From: Flavobacterium psychrophilum
GTDB lineage: Bacteria > Bacteroidota > Bacteroidia > Flavobacteriales > Flavobacteriaceae
Direction: 5' to 3'
DNA: 44,702 bases
Assembly (NCBI GenBank): GCA_945905915.1
Contig: CAMDQL010000005.1
Span: forward strand, 1 to 44,702
Shown here in pieces: positions 15,855-22,680 of the stretch. The notes under the pieces were generated by a model. The model had not been told where the DNA came from, searched no databases, and worked only from the letters and a program-made list of their open reading frames with translations. Position 1 is the first letter of the stretch; the number at the start of each line of letters is the position of its first letter. A program made the translations under genes and the position numbers.

Positions 15855-16544
15855 TTATTGCCCTAATGGTATTTTATAAAAATTGCCTTCAGACATGGTT
15901 ACTACTTCTCCATCTGCATTAGTAGCGTTTAATTTAAATGTCCCTGTAAACAAGCCTCCAGAAATATCTTCAATTTCTATTTCGCCATTACTTTGCTGTA
16001 CATTTTCAATACGAACCGTTGCGTTATTATTACCTCCTTGAATTGTTACCACATCTCCTGAAACATATCCTAATCCTCTTGAAACCACCGTAACCTTAGT
16101 AACTGCACCTGATAAAGTAGTTAAAGCTAATCGCAATCCAGATCCCGAACCGCCACTTGTATGGGCTGCAGCAGAAGTTGTGTATCCTGTTCCAGCTGTT
16201 AATAAATTTGATAAAAGATATGCTGGCCCTTCTACAACACTTGTGTCATAAAAATCTGGAAATCCAGGAGCATTTGAAGTATATGAAGCAAAATTATTTG
16301 CGTTTTGTGTGCCTAAGTAATATGTACCAACATTTGTAGCATTAGTTTTTAAAACAACCGTTTCAGAAGATGAATATGCGGTAATAGTCATTCCTCCAGT
16401 TGCGTCGACAGCAACACTTGCATTATTTGCTCGCCATTGAACATCATTTAGTTTGGCTTGAAAACCAGGAGTATTGGTCTGAATATCTTGCTCACAGGCA
16501 CTAAATAAAGCAACGATAGCAAAGAAAGAAAGGATTTTTTTCAT
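15855..16544 (-). CDS. DUF6252-type lipoprotein with an inserted glycine-rich module
   Basis: A 229-residue lipoprotein with signal peptide MKKILSFFAIVALFSAC (Cys17 lipidated). Residues about 22-98 and 185-227 resemble DUF6252 family proteins of Bacteroidetes, with FQAKLNDVQWRA near the start and GTFKLNATNADG and FYKIPL near the end. Between them, residues about 116-181 form a separate module, GTGYTTS, then GGSGSGLRL, then VTVVSRGLGYVSGDVVTI. This resembles the GSGYT/GGSGSGA/GDV repeat common in phage tail-fibre and other extended surface proteins. The role is unknown. The gene has its own promoter and terminator. Confidence 0.72.
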   Translation of the reverse strand: MKKILSFFAIVALFSACEQDIQTNTPGFQAKLNDVQWRANNASVAVDATGGMTITAYSSSETVVLKTNATNVGTYYLGTQNANNFASYTSNAPGFPDFYDTSVVEGPAYLLSNLLTAGTGYTTSAAAHTSGGSGSGLRLALTTLSGAVTKVTVVSRGLGYVSGDVVTIQGGNNNATVRIENVQQSNGEIEIEDISGGLFTGTFKLNATNADGEVVTMSEGNFYKIPLGQ

Positions 16545-16573
16545 TTTTGTGGGTTTATTATATGTTGGGGAAA

Positions 16574-16605
16574 CAAAAATAAGTTTTTTATCGAAACAAA
16601 CACAA
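16574..16605 (-). promoter_or_regulatory. Promoter of the DUF6252 lipoprotein gene
   Basis: Minus-strand TTG (16603-16605), 21-bp spacer and TATTTTTG (16574-16581), 29 nt before the ATG. Confidence 0.65.
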
Positions 16606-16660
16606 AATCTATTAAAAAATATTTTTTACAGAGATAGGTTATTTATATTACAAAGTTTTA

Positions 16661-16668
16661 TATATTTG
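16661..16668 (+). promoter_or_regulatory. -7 promoter box of rpsP
   Basis: TATATTTG followed by CACCCTTAAATAACC. The same run, with one indel and one mismatch, follows the -7 box before hemD (42467-42490). A -33 TTG is not obvious. Confidence 0.65.
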
Positions 16669-16683
16669 CACCCTTAAATAACC

Positions 16684-16698
16684 AAGGTCGAGTACCTT
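16684..16698 (+). other. Small hairpin in the rpsP leader
   Basis: AAGGT-CGAGT-ACCTT forms a 5-bp stem in the 5' UTR, about 17 nt before the ATG. It could take part in r-protein autoregulation, but no known element is recognised. Confidence 0.3.
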
Positions 16699-16715
16699 AA
16701 ATTAATCACAAGATT

Positions 16716-17444
16716 ATGTCAGTAAAAATTAGATTACAAAGACACGGAAAAAAAGGGAAACCTTTTTATTGGGTTGTTGCAGCAGATGCACGATCAAAAA
16801 GAGATGGTAAATTCTTAGAAAAAATCGGAACTTACAATCCAAACACCAATCCAGCAACTATTGATTTGAACTTAGAAAGTGCTGTTCAATGGTTACATAA
16901 TGGAGCTCAACCAACCGATACAGCAAGAGCTATTTTATCTTACAAAGGTGCTTTATTAAAACACCATTTAGATGGAGGAGTTCGTAAAGGTGCTTTAACT
17001 CAAGAACAAGCAGATGCTAAATTAGCCGCTTGGTTAGATGAAAAAGCAAACAAGGTTGACACTAAAAAAGCAGGATTATCAAAAGCGGATGAAGCAGCAA
17101 AAGCAAAAGCTTTAAAAGCTGAAAAAGAAGCTAACGCAAAACGTATTGCAGCTCAAGCTGAAGCATTGAAAGTTGAAGTAGAAGCTCCAGCAGAAGTTGA
17201 GGAAACTGTAGTTGAGGAAACTCCAGCAGTTGAAGCAGTAACTGAAGAAGCAGCTCCAGAAGTTGAAGCAGTAGCTGAAGTAGAAGCTCCAGAAGAAGTT
17301 GTTGAAACTGTAGTTGAGGAAACTCCAGAAGTTGAAGCAGTGGCAGAAGTTGAAGAAACTGTAGTTGAGGAAACTCCAGCAGTTGAAGCAGTAGCTGAAG
17401 AAGCTCCAGCAGTTGAAGAAAGCAACGAAGAAACAGAAGCTTAA
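16716..17444 (+). CDS. rpsP: 30S ribosomal protein S16 with a long acidic repetitive tail
   Basis: S16 is a small-subunit assembly protein. Residues 1 to about 80 are the S16 core: VKIRLQRHGKKGKPFYWVVAADAR, then KIGTYNP and AILSYKGAL. The protein is 242 residues, two to three times the usual bacterial length. Beyond a Lys/Ala-rich helical stretch (about 95-155), residues 163-230 are four 17-residue repeats based on ETVVEETPxVEAVAEx. At DNA level three copies start at 17202, 17304 and 17355, which are multiples of 51 bp apart. Bacteroidetes S16 proteins are often extended, but this tail is nearly all E/V/A/T/P. It leads the rpsP-rimM pair. Confidence 0.95.
   Translation: MSVKIRLQRHGKKGKPFYWVVAADARSKRDGKFLEKIGTYNPNTNPATIDLNLESAVQWLHNGAQPTDTARAILSYKGALLKHHLDGGVRKGALTQEQADAKLAAWLDEKANKVDTKKAGLSKADEAAKAKALKAEKEANAKRIAAQAEALKVEVEAPAEVEETVVEETPAVEAVTEEAAPEVEAVAEVEAPEEVVETVVEETPEVEAVAEVEETVVEETPAVEAVAEEAPAVEESNEETEA
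17202..17405 (+). repeat. 51-bp period minisatellite within rpsP
   Basis: A 25-nt unit starting GAAACTGTAGTTGAGG recurs at 17202, 17304 and 17355. The copy expected at 17253 has diverged. It encodes 17-residue acidic repeats. Confidence 0.75.
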
Positions 17445-17459
17445 TCATACAGCGATTAC

Positions 17460-17987
17460 ATGCGTAAAGAAGATTGTTTCTATTTAGGTAAAATCGCAAA
17501 AAAATTTAGTTTCAAAGGGGAAGTATTAGCGTATTTAGATACCGATGAACCCCAATTGTATCAAAATTTGGAATCAGTATTTGTTGAACTCAACAAAACA
17601 CTGGTTCCATTTTTTATTGAAAGTAGTTCGCTTCATAAAGAAAAATTTCTTCGCGTTCGTTTTGAAGACATTCAAACTGAAGAAGATGCCGACGAAATCA
17701 TGGGCAGCGAAATCTATCTTCCACTTTCTATGTTACCAAAATTAGAAGGCACCCAATTCTACTTTCACGAAGTAATAGGATTTGATGTGATAGACACCAT
17801 AAGAGGTAACATTGGAAAAATTACTGCTATTAATGATAGCGGTGCGCAACCTCTTTTTGAAATTGACAAAAACGGAACTGAAATTTTAATTCCGCTAATT
17901 GATGATTTCATTATTGCTTTAGACCGAAAAAACAAAACCATTACTTTAGAAACTCCTGAAGGTTTGGTTGATTTATATTTACAATAG
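17460..17987 (+). CDS. rimM: Ribosome maturation factor RimM
   Basis: Helps 30S head assembly and 16S processing and binds S19. The 175-residue protein has the N-terminal RimM domain (YLGKIAKKFSFKGEVLAYL, typical of the family) and a C-terminal PRC-barrel with IGFDVIDTIRGNIGKI and LIPLIDDFI. It begins 15 nt after rpsP, the common rpsP-rimM order. trmD, which usually follows, is absent here; a tRNA methyltransferase of another type comes next. Confidence 0.94.
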   Translation: MRKEDCFYLGKIAKKFSFKGEVLAYLDTDEPQLYQNLESVFVELNKTLVPFFIESSSLHKEKFLRVRFEDIQTEEDADEIMGSEIYLPLSMLPKLEGTQFYFHEVIGFDVIDTIRGNIGKITAINDSGAQPLFEIDKNGTEILIPLIDDFIIALDRKNKTITLETPEGLVDLYLQ

Positions 17988-17991
17988 TTTA

Positions 17992-18012
17992 CAGTCGCAG
18001 TCGCAGTTTACA
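17992..18012 (+). repeat. 21-bp repeat identical to one at 7689-7709
   Basis: Begins CAGTCG CAGTCG and ends TTTACA. It lies in the rimM-trmN6 gap in the same orientation as its copy between ruvC and hemW, 10 kb away. Confidence 0.65.
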
Positions 18013-18048
18013 ATTTTTTAAGTTGATTAAATTCTATCTTTATTCATT

Positions 18049-18753
18049 TTGTTCAAATTCAAACAATTCCACGTTAATCAAGATCGATGTGCAATGAAAA
18101 TTGGCACCGATGGTGTTTTATTGGGGGCATGGACTCCGTTAATTAATAATCCTTATAACATATTAGATATTGGGGCAGGAACCGGAATTTTGTCTTTAAT
18201 GTTAGCACAAAGAAGCAACGCTGAACAAATTGACGCTATCGAAATTGACGAAGAAGCTTACGAACAATGTGTTGAAAATTTTGAAACTTCACCTTGGGGC
18301 GATAAATTATTTTGTTTTCACGCAGGATTAGATGAATTTGTGGACGAACCCGAAGATGAGTATGATATAATTATTTCCAATCCGCCTTTTTATGCTGAAG
18401 ATTTTAAAACCGATGATTCGCAACGTGATAGGGCACGATTTCAAGACGCAATGCCTTTTGAAGAATTGATTGAAGCGGCTGCTTTATTACTTTCGGATAA
18501 CGGAATATTTTCGGTAATTATTCCTTTTAAAGAAGAAGCAAAATTTGTTTCAATGTGTAAAGAATTGGATTTATTCCCATTCAAAATTACTCGAGTAAAA
18601 GGCACACCAACTTCAGAAATTAAAAGAAGTTTATTAGCTTTTTCTCGGATAGAACAAACTCCGTTGATTGATGAACTCACCATTGAAATTTCACGTCATC
18701 AATACACTCCAGAATATATCGAATTGACCAAGGATTTCTATTTGAAGATGTAA
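18049..18753 (+). CDS. tRNA1(Val) (adenine(37)-N6)-methyltransferase, TrmN6/YfiC-like
   Basis: A SAM-dependent N6-adenine methyltransferase expected to modify A37 of tRNA-Val. The 234-residue protein has the TrmN6 start FKFKQFHVNQDRCAMKIGTDGVLLGAW, SAM motif I DIGAGTGILSLMLA, and the catalytic NPPF tetrapeptide in IISNPPFY. The start is TTG. It is supported by the family's conserved N-terminus and by the lack of an in-frame ATG before it. TATCTTTA at 18035-18042 (7/8 match to the -7 box) ends only 6 nt upstream, so the message may have almost no leader. Confidence 0.9.
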   Translation: MFKFKQFHVNQDRCAMKIGTDGVLLGAWTPLINNPYNILDIGAGTGILSLMLAQRSNAEQIDAIEIDEEAYEQCVENFETSPWGDKLFCFHAGLDEFVDEPEDEYDIIISNPPFYAEDFKTDDSQRDRARFQDAMPFEELIEAAALLLSDNGIFSVIIPFKEEAKFVSMCKELDLFPFKITRVKGTPTSEIKRSLLAFSRIEQTPLIDELTIEISRHQYTPEYIELTKDFYLKM

Positions 18754-18776
18754 ATTTAAATTATAACATTCGTTCA

Positions 18777-18807
18777 TTGATTTGTTAAAAATCTTTACTT
18801 ACTTTTG
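18777..18807 (+). promoter_or_regulatory. Promoter of the acyl-CoA dehydrogenase gene
   Basis: TTG (18777-18779), 20-bp spacer and TACTTTTG (18800-18807). The box overlaps a possible TTG start at 18805, so translation must begin at the ATG at 18829. Confidence 0.75.
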
Positions 18808-18828
18808 TTCCTTTCAAAATATCAATTT

Positions 18829-20007
18829 ATGAAACCAGACTTATTTCAATCGCCAGATTACTATTTATTAGACGAATTATTATCTGACGAACATAAAATG
18901 GTGCGTGATGCTGCACGTGCTTGGGTTAAAAAAGAAGTTTCTCCCATCATTGAAGAATATGCTCAAAAAGCTGAATTTCCTAAACAAATCGTGAAAGGTT
19001 TGGGCGAAATTGGAGGTTTTGGTCCCTACATTCCTGTTGAATATGGTGGTGCTGGATTAGACCAAATTTCGTATGGCTTAATCATGCAAGAAATTGAAAG
19101 AGGAGATTCGGGCGTTCGTTCTACTTCTTCTGTTCAATCTTCATTGGTTATGTATCCTATTTGGAAATACGGAAACGAAGAACAACGCATGAAATATTTA
19201 CCAAAATTAGCCACTGGAGAATTCATTGGTTGTTTTGGTTTAACCGAGCCTGATCACGGTTCAAACCCAGGTGGGATGACGACTAATTTTAAAGATAAGG
19301 GAGATCATTATCTTTTAAATGGTGCAAAGATGTGGATTTCAAATTCCCCTTTTGCTGATATTGCTATAGTTTGGGCGAAAAATGAAGAAGGAAGAATTCA
19401 TGGTTTAATTGTAGAAAGAGGCATGGAAGGTTTCTCTACTCCCGAAACACACAATAAATGGTCATTGAGAGCTTCTGCTACTGGAGAACTTATTTTTGAC
19501 AACGTAAAAGTGCCAAAAGGAAATTTATTACCAAACAAATCTGGATTAGGAGCGCCGCTAGGTTGTTTAGATTCAGCACGTTATGGAATTGCTTGGGGTG
19601 CTATTGGAGCTGCCATGGATTGTTATGATACTGCTTTACGTTATTCAAAAGAACGTATTCAGTTTGATAAACCTATTGGAGCAACACAATTACAACAAAA
19701 GAAATTAGCCGAAATGATTACCGAAATCACCAAAGCACAATTGTTAACTTGGAGATTGGGTGTTTTAAAAAATGAAGGAAAAGCAACTACGGCTCAAATT
19801 TCGATGGCAAAAAGAAACAACGTGGATATGGCCTTAACCATTGCTCGTGATGCCCGTCAAATGCTTGGAGGAATGGGAATTACTGGTGAATATTCCATAA
19901 TGAGACATATGATGAATTTAGAATCGGTGGTGACTTATGAAGGAACGCACGACATTCACTTGTTAATTACAGGTATGGATGTAACTGGTTTTTCTGCTTT
20001 TAAGTAA
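18829..20007 (+). CDS. Acyl-CoA dehydrogenase, glutaryl-CoA-dehydrogenase-like
   Basis: An FAD enzyme that oxidises acyl-CoA esters. The closest subtype by eye is glutaryl-CoA dehydrogenase of lysine/tryptophan breakdown, which also decarboxylates. The 392-residue protein has CFGLTEPDHGSNPGGM (FAD/substrate region), the WISNSPFAD segment, an R-x-QFDKPIGATQLQQKKLAEM helix, and the catalytic base Glu in VTYEGTHDIHLLITG, as in GCDH. The substrate cannot be proven from sequence. The ATG at 18829 is chosen because the promoter lies over the longer frame. The gene is monocistronic, with a terminator at 20033-20060. Confidence 0.92.
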   Translation: MKPDLFQSPDYYLLDELLSDEHKMVRDAARAWVKKEVSPIIEEYAQKAEFPKQIVKGLGEIGGFGPYIPVEYGGAGLDQISYGLIMQEIERGDSGVRSTSSVQSSLVMYPIWKYGNEEQRMKYLPKLATGEFIGCFGLTEPDHGSNPGGMTTNFKDKGDHYLLNGAKMWISNSPFADIAIVWAKNEEGRIHGLIVERGMEGFSTPETHNKWSLRASATGELIFDNVKVPKGNLLPNKSGLGAPLGCLDSARYGIAWGAIGAAMDCYDTALRYSKERIQFDKPIGATQLQQKKLAEMITEITKAQLLTWRLGVLKNEGKATTAQISMAKRNNVDMALTIARDARQMLGGMGITGEYSIMRHMMNLESVVTYEGTHDIHLLITGMDVTGFSAFK

Positions 20008-20032
20008 TTAAACAATATTTAAAATTGATATA

Positions 20033-20060
20033 AAAAGCTTCTCTGTTTGGAGGAGCTTTT
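20033..20060 (+). terminator. Intrinsic terminator after the acyl-CoA dehydrogenase gene
   Basis: AAAAGCTTCTC pairs with GAGGAGCTTTT around TGTTTG, with one mismatch, and is followed by a weak T run. Confidence 0.7.
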
Positions 20061-20083
20061 ATAATTTTACAAAAAAATCAAAA

Positions 20084-20866
20084 ATGAGAACCGCACAAAT
20101 CAATCGCGCCATACAAAATCAAAAAGAACAATTATTAAGTCATTCGTTATACAACAAAGTAAAAACGATTGACGACTTGCATTGTTTTTTAGAAAATCAT
20201 ATTTATGCGGTTTGGGATTTTATGTCGCTTTTAAAAGCATTGCAAAATAAATTGACTTGTACAACTACGCCTTGGTTACCTATTGGAAATCCTGAAATTC
20301 GTTATTTGATTAATGAAATTGTTGTTGCAGAAGAAACCGATTTAACATTAGATGGAACGCGTCAAAGTCATTTTGAAATGTATTTAGATGCCATGAAACA
20401 AAGTGGTGCTTCGACTTCTCAAATAGCTGCTTTTTTGAAGAATGTTGAAGAAACGAAAAACATATTTGTATCGATAAAACAAAGTGATTTACACCCGAAT
20501 GTTAAAGCGTTTTTAGATTTTACATTTCGAGTAATTGAAGAAGGCAAACCACACGAAATTGCGGCTGCTTTTACTTTTGGTAGAGAAGATTTGATTCCGA
20601 ATATGTTTACTGAAATTTTAAAGAACTTTCAGCAAAACTTTCCAGAAACTGATTTATCCAAACTGATTTATTATTTTGAAAGACATATCGAATTAGATTC
20701 CGACGAACACGGACCAATGGCCATGCAAATGATCGCTGAACTTTGTGGAGATTCAGATCAAAAATGGAAGGAAGTAGAAGAAGTGTCGGTTTTAGCTTTA
20801 GAAAAAAGAATCGGGCTATGGAACGCTATTGAAGCCCAAATGGAACTCAAACATGAATTAGTATAA
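20084..20866 (+). CDS. DUF3050 family protein (heme-oxygenase-like fold)
   Basis: A 260-residue cytoplasmic helical protein that I recognise as DUF3050, placed in the heme-oxygenase-like/TENA-like helical superfamily. Characteristic parts are HCFLENHIYAVWDFMSLLKALQ, PWLPIGNPEIRYLINEIVVAEE, SHFEMYLDAM and the C-terminal FERHIELDSDEHGPMAMQM. Several His/Glu pairs (HxxxE, ExxxD) could bind metal, but no reaction is known. The gene is bounded by terminators on both sides. Confidence 0.87.
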   Translation: MRTAQINRAIQNQKEQLLSHSLYNKVKTIDDLHCFLENHIYAVWDFMSLLKALQNKLTCTTTPWLPIGNPEIRYLINEIVVAEETDLTLDGTRQSHFEMYLDAMKQSGASTSQIAAFLKNVEETKNIFVSIKQSDLHPNVKAFLDFTFRVIEEGKPHEIAAAFTFGREDLIPNMFTEILKNFQQNFPETDLSKLIYYFERHIELDSDEHGPMAMQMIAELCGDSDQKWKEVEEVSVLALEKRIGLWNAIEAQMELKHELV

Positions 20867-20869
20867 AAC

Positions 20870-20898
20870 AAAAAGCGAGAAGAAATTCTCGCTTTTTT
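20870..20898. terminator. Bidirectional terminator between the DUF3050 and ferredoxin genes
   Basis: AAAAAGCGAGAA-GAAA-TTCTCGCTTTTT, with A and T tracts on either side, serves both convergent genes. Confidence 0.88.
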
Positions 20899-21229
20899 AT
20901 TGTTCAGGTGCTATTTCAATTTCTAATCCTTCTATATCTTCTGTAATTGGAATTTGACATCCTAATCTAGAATTATCTTTTACATGATAGGCTTCCCAAA
21001 GCATCGCTTCTTCATCAGGATTGCGTTCTAAAGAAATAACGTCATTTAAAACATAACATTGGCACGAAGCACACATGGCCATTCCACCACAAACACCAAT
21101 AGTTCCTTCTTCGGCTAATTCATAAGAACGAATTAACTCCATGATATTCATGTTCATGTCGGTTGGAGCTAACACTTCATGTCTTACACCGTTTCTATCG
21201 GTTATGAAAATGGTTACGTCTTGTGGCAT
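20897..21229 (-). CDS. fdx: 2Fe-2S ferredoxin, adrenodoxin type
   Basis: An electron carrier of 110 residues. The cluster ligands are C47, C53, C56 and C91 (CGGMAMCASC and LGCQI), the CX5CX2C...C spacing of adrenodoxin/ISC-type ferredoxins; C58 is an extra cysteine. It is the last gene of the mrp-nifU-FNR-fdx series, and the reductase next to it is a likely partner. Its start codon lies 6 nt after a 60-nt repeat hairpin, so its expression could be set separately from the upstream genes. Confidence 0.93.
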   Translation of the reverse strand: MPQDVTIFITDRNGVRHEVLAPTDMNMNIMELIRSYELAEEGTIGVCGGMAMCASCQCYVLNDVISLERNPDEEAMLWEAYHVKDNSRLGCQIPITEDIEGLEIEIAPEQ

Positions 21230-21235
21230 TTTTTA

Positions 21236-21295
21236 GTTTCAAGTTTCAGGTTTCAAGTTTCAGGTTCGCTTAACTTGAAACCTGAAACTTGAAAC
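21236..21295 (-). repeat. Palindromic heptanucleotide repeat between FNR and ferredoxin genes
   Basis: GTTTCAAGTTTCAGGTTTCA and onward (21236-21259) is the exact reverse complement of 21272-21295, giving 24-bp arms around a 12-nt loop. Both arms are made of TTTCAAG/TTTCAGG heptads. No T run follows on the minus strand, so it is not a standard terminator. Confidence 0.8.
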
Positions 21296-21305
21296 AAAAT
21301 TTTAT

Positions 21306-22358
21306 TTATTCTATCGATTTTACAACGGCTTTTTCGGCTTCTTTTCTGGTGCCGTCAAAACCATTTACTCCCGAAACAGTGGTGTATTTCAACACATAAC
21401 GTTTTCCAGGATTGATTCTGTTGTAGATACTTTGACACATTAATGTAGCTTCGTGGAAACCACATAAAATTAATTTTAATTTTCCAGGATAGGTGTTTAC
21501 ATCACCAATAGCGTAAATTCCGTCAATATTAGTTTGATAATCTAAAGCGTTATTTACTTTGATGGCGTTTTTTTCGATTTCTAAACCCCAGTTGGCAATA
21601 GCGCCAAGCTTTGGTGTTAATCCGAAAAGTGGAATAAAATAATCGGTTTTAAATTCTTCTACAACACCATCTCTATCTAGGGTAATACTCTCAACATGAC
21701 GTTCACCTTGAATTCCTACAACTTCAGCCGGAGTAATCAAATTGATTTTGCCTGAAGCTTTTAATTCCTGCACTTTTTCAACCGAATCTAAAGCTCCTCT
21801 AAACTCATTTCTTCTATGAACTAGTGTTACTTTTTTAGCTACATTTGAAAGGAAAATACTCCAATCTAACGCAGAATCGCCTCCACCAGCAATTACAATT
21901 TCTTTATCTCTAAATAATTCTGGGTCTTTTACAAAATATTCAACCCCTTTTTCTTCGTAAAAAGAAATATTTTCTAGGGCTGGTTTTCGTGGTTCAAAAG
22001 TACCTAAACCACCTGCTATGGCAACTGCTTTTGCGTGGTGTTTTGTTCCTTTATTTGTAGTAACGATAAAAGTTCCGTCGTCCAATTTTTCAATAGTTTC
22101 AGCGGTTTCTGATAACGTAAAACCCGGTTGGAATTGTTTAATTTGTTCCATTAAATTGGTAACCAATTCGCCGGCTAAAACTTCTGGATAACCCGGAATA
22201 TCAAAAATGGGTTTTTTAGGATATAGTTCTGCTAATTGTCCGCCAGGTTGAGGAAGTGCATCAATAATATGACATTTTAATTGTAGCAATCCTGCTTCAA
22301 AAACAGTAAAAAGTCCTGTAGGACCTGCGCCAATAATTAATATATCTGTTTCAATCAT
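21306..22358 (-). CDS. Ferredoxin--NADP+ reductase, thioredoxin-reductase-like type
   Basis: A flavoprotein of 350 residues that moves electrons between NADPH and ferredoxin. It has the FAD-binding DILIIGAGPTGLFTVFEAG at the N-terminus, PGGQLAELYPKKPIFDIPGYP, the NADPH-binding IVIAGGGDSALDW, and the C-terminal IYAIGDVNTYPGKLKLI. It lacks the redox CxxC of thioredoxin reductase, which identifies the YumC/FNR-like group. The ferredoxin gene downstream is its likely partner, and upstream are the Fe-S genes nifU and mrp. Confidence 0.92.
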   Translation of the reverse strand: MIETDILIIGAGPTGLFTVFEAGLLQLKCHIIDALPQPGGQLAELYPKKPIFDIPGYPEVLAGELVTNLMEQIKQFQPGFTLSETAETIEKLDDGTFIVTTNKGTKHHAKAVAIAGGLGTFEPRKPALENISFYEEKGVEYFVKDPELFRDKEIVIAGGGDSALDWSIFLSNVAKKVTLVHRRNEFRGALDSVEKVQELKASGKINLITPAEVVGIQGERHVESITLDRDGVVEEFKTDYFIPLFGLTPKLGAIANWGLEIEKNAIKVNNALDYQTNIDGIYAIGDVNTYPGKLKLILCGFHEATLMCQSIYNRINPGKRYVLKYTTVSGVNGFDGTRKEAEKAVVKSIE

Positions 22359-22385
22359 TTCAATTACGTCTTAATGTAAAAAGTC

Positions 22386-22441
22386 CAAAGTTTACTGTAA
22401 AGCTTTCTGATATTTAGCTTTTAAACTTTCGACTAATGACT
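22386..22441 (+). repeat. Degenerate heptanucleotide repeat, eight units
   Basis: In-phase units such as TTAAACT, TTCGACT and AATGACT (complement AGTnnnn) fill the gap between the nifU-like and FNR genes. The last unit runs into the nifU-like stop codon. Confidence 0.55.
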
Positions 22442-22679
22442 ATTTAATATTTTCTACTGTTTCAATTTGTGGTACATACTTTTTAATGGTAGTTTCAACT
22501 CCCGCTTTCATGGTACTAATACTAAAATTACAACTGGTACAAGCTCCTTCTAAGCGCACTTTTACATGCTTATCGTCTATTATTTCTACCAATGATATAT
22601 TACCTCCATCAGAATTTAAAAACGGGCGAATTTCATCTAATGCTTTTTCAACATTCTCTTTAATTTCTATTGCAGTCAT
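22440..22679 (-). CDS. NifU-domain iron-sulfur scaffold protein
   Basis: A 79-residue stand-alone NFU/NifU C-terminal domain that carries or transfers a 4Fe-4S cluster. The cluster cysteines are C47 and C50 in EGACTSCNFS, with the family's FLNSDGGNISLVEI before and MKAGVE after. Length is normal for a single-domain Nfu. It starts 1 nt after the mrp stop, so the two are almost certainly co-translated, which fits cooperation in Fe-S delivery. Confidence 0.95.
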   Translation of the reverse strand: MTAIEIKENVEKALDEIRPFLNSDGGNISLVEIIDDKHVKVRLEGACTSCNFSISTMKAGVETTIKKYVPQIETVENIK

Positions 22680-22680
22680 A

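Noticed and set aside
15855..16544. Phage-like module taken as a sign of a prophage
   Set aside because: The protein is a lipoprotein with its own promoter and terminator between housekeeping genes. No other phage gene is near.
17131..17499. Antisense open frames opposite the rpsP tail, rich in Leu/Gln or Ser/Thr
   Set aside because: They are low-complexity reflections of the GAA/GTA-rich repeats of rpsP. They have no promoter and no recognisable domain.
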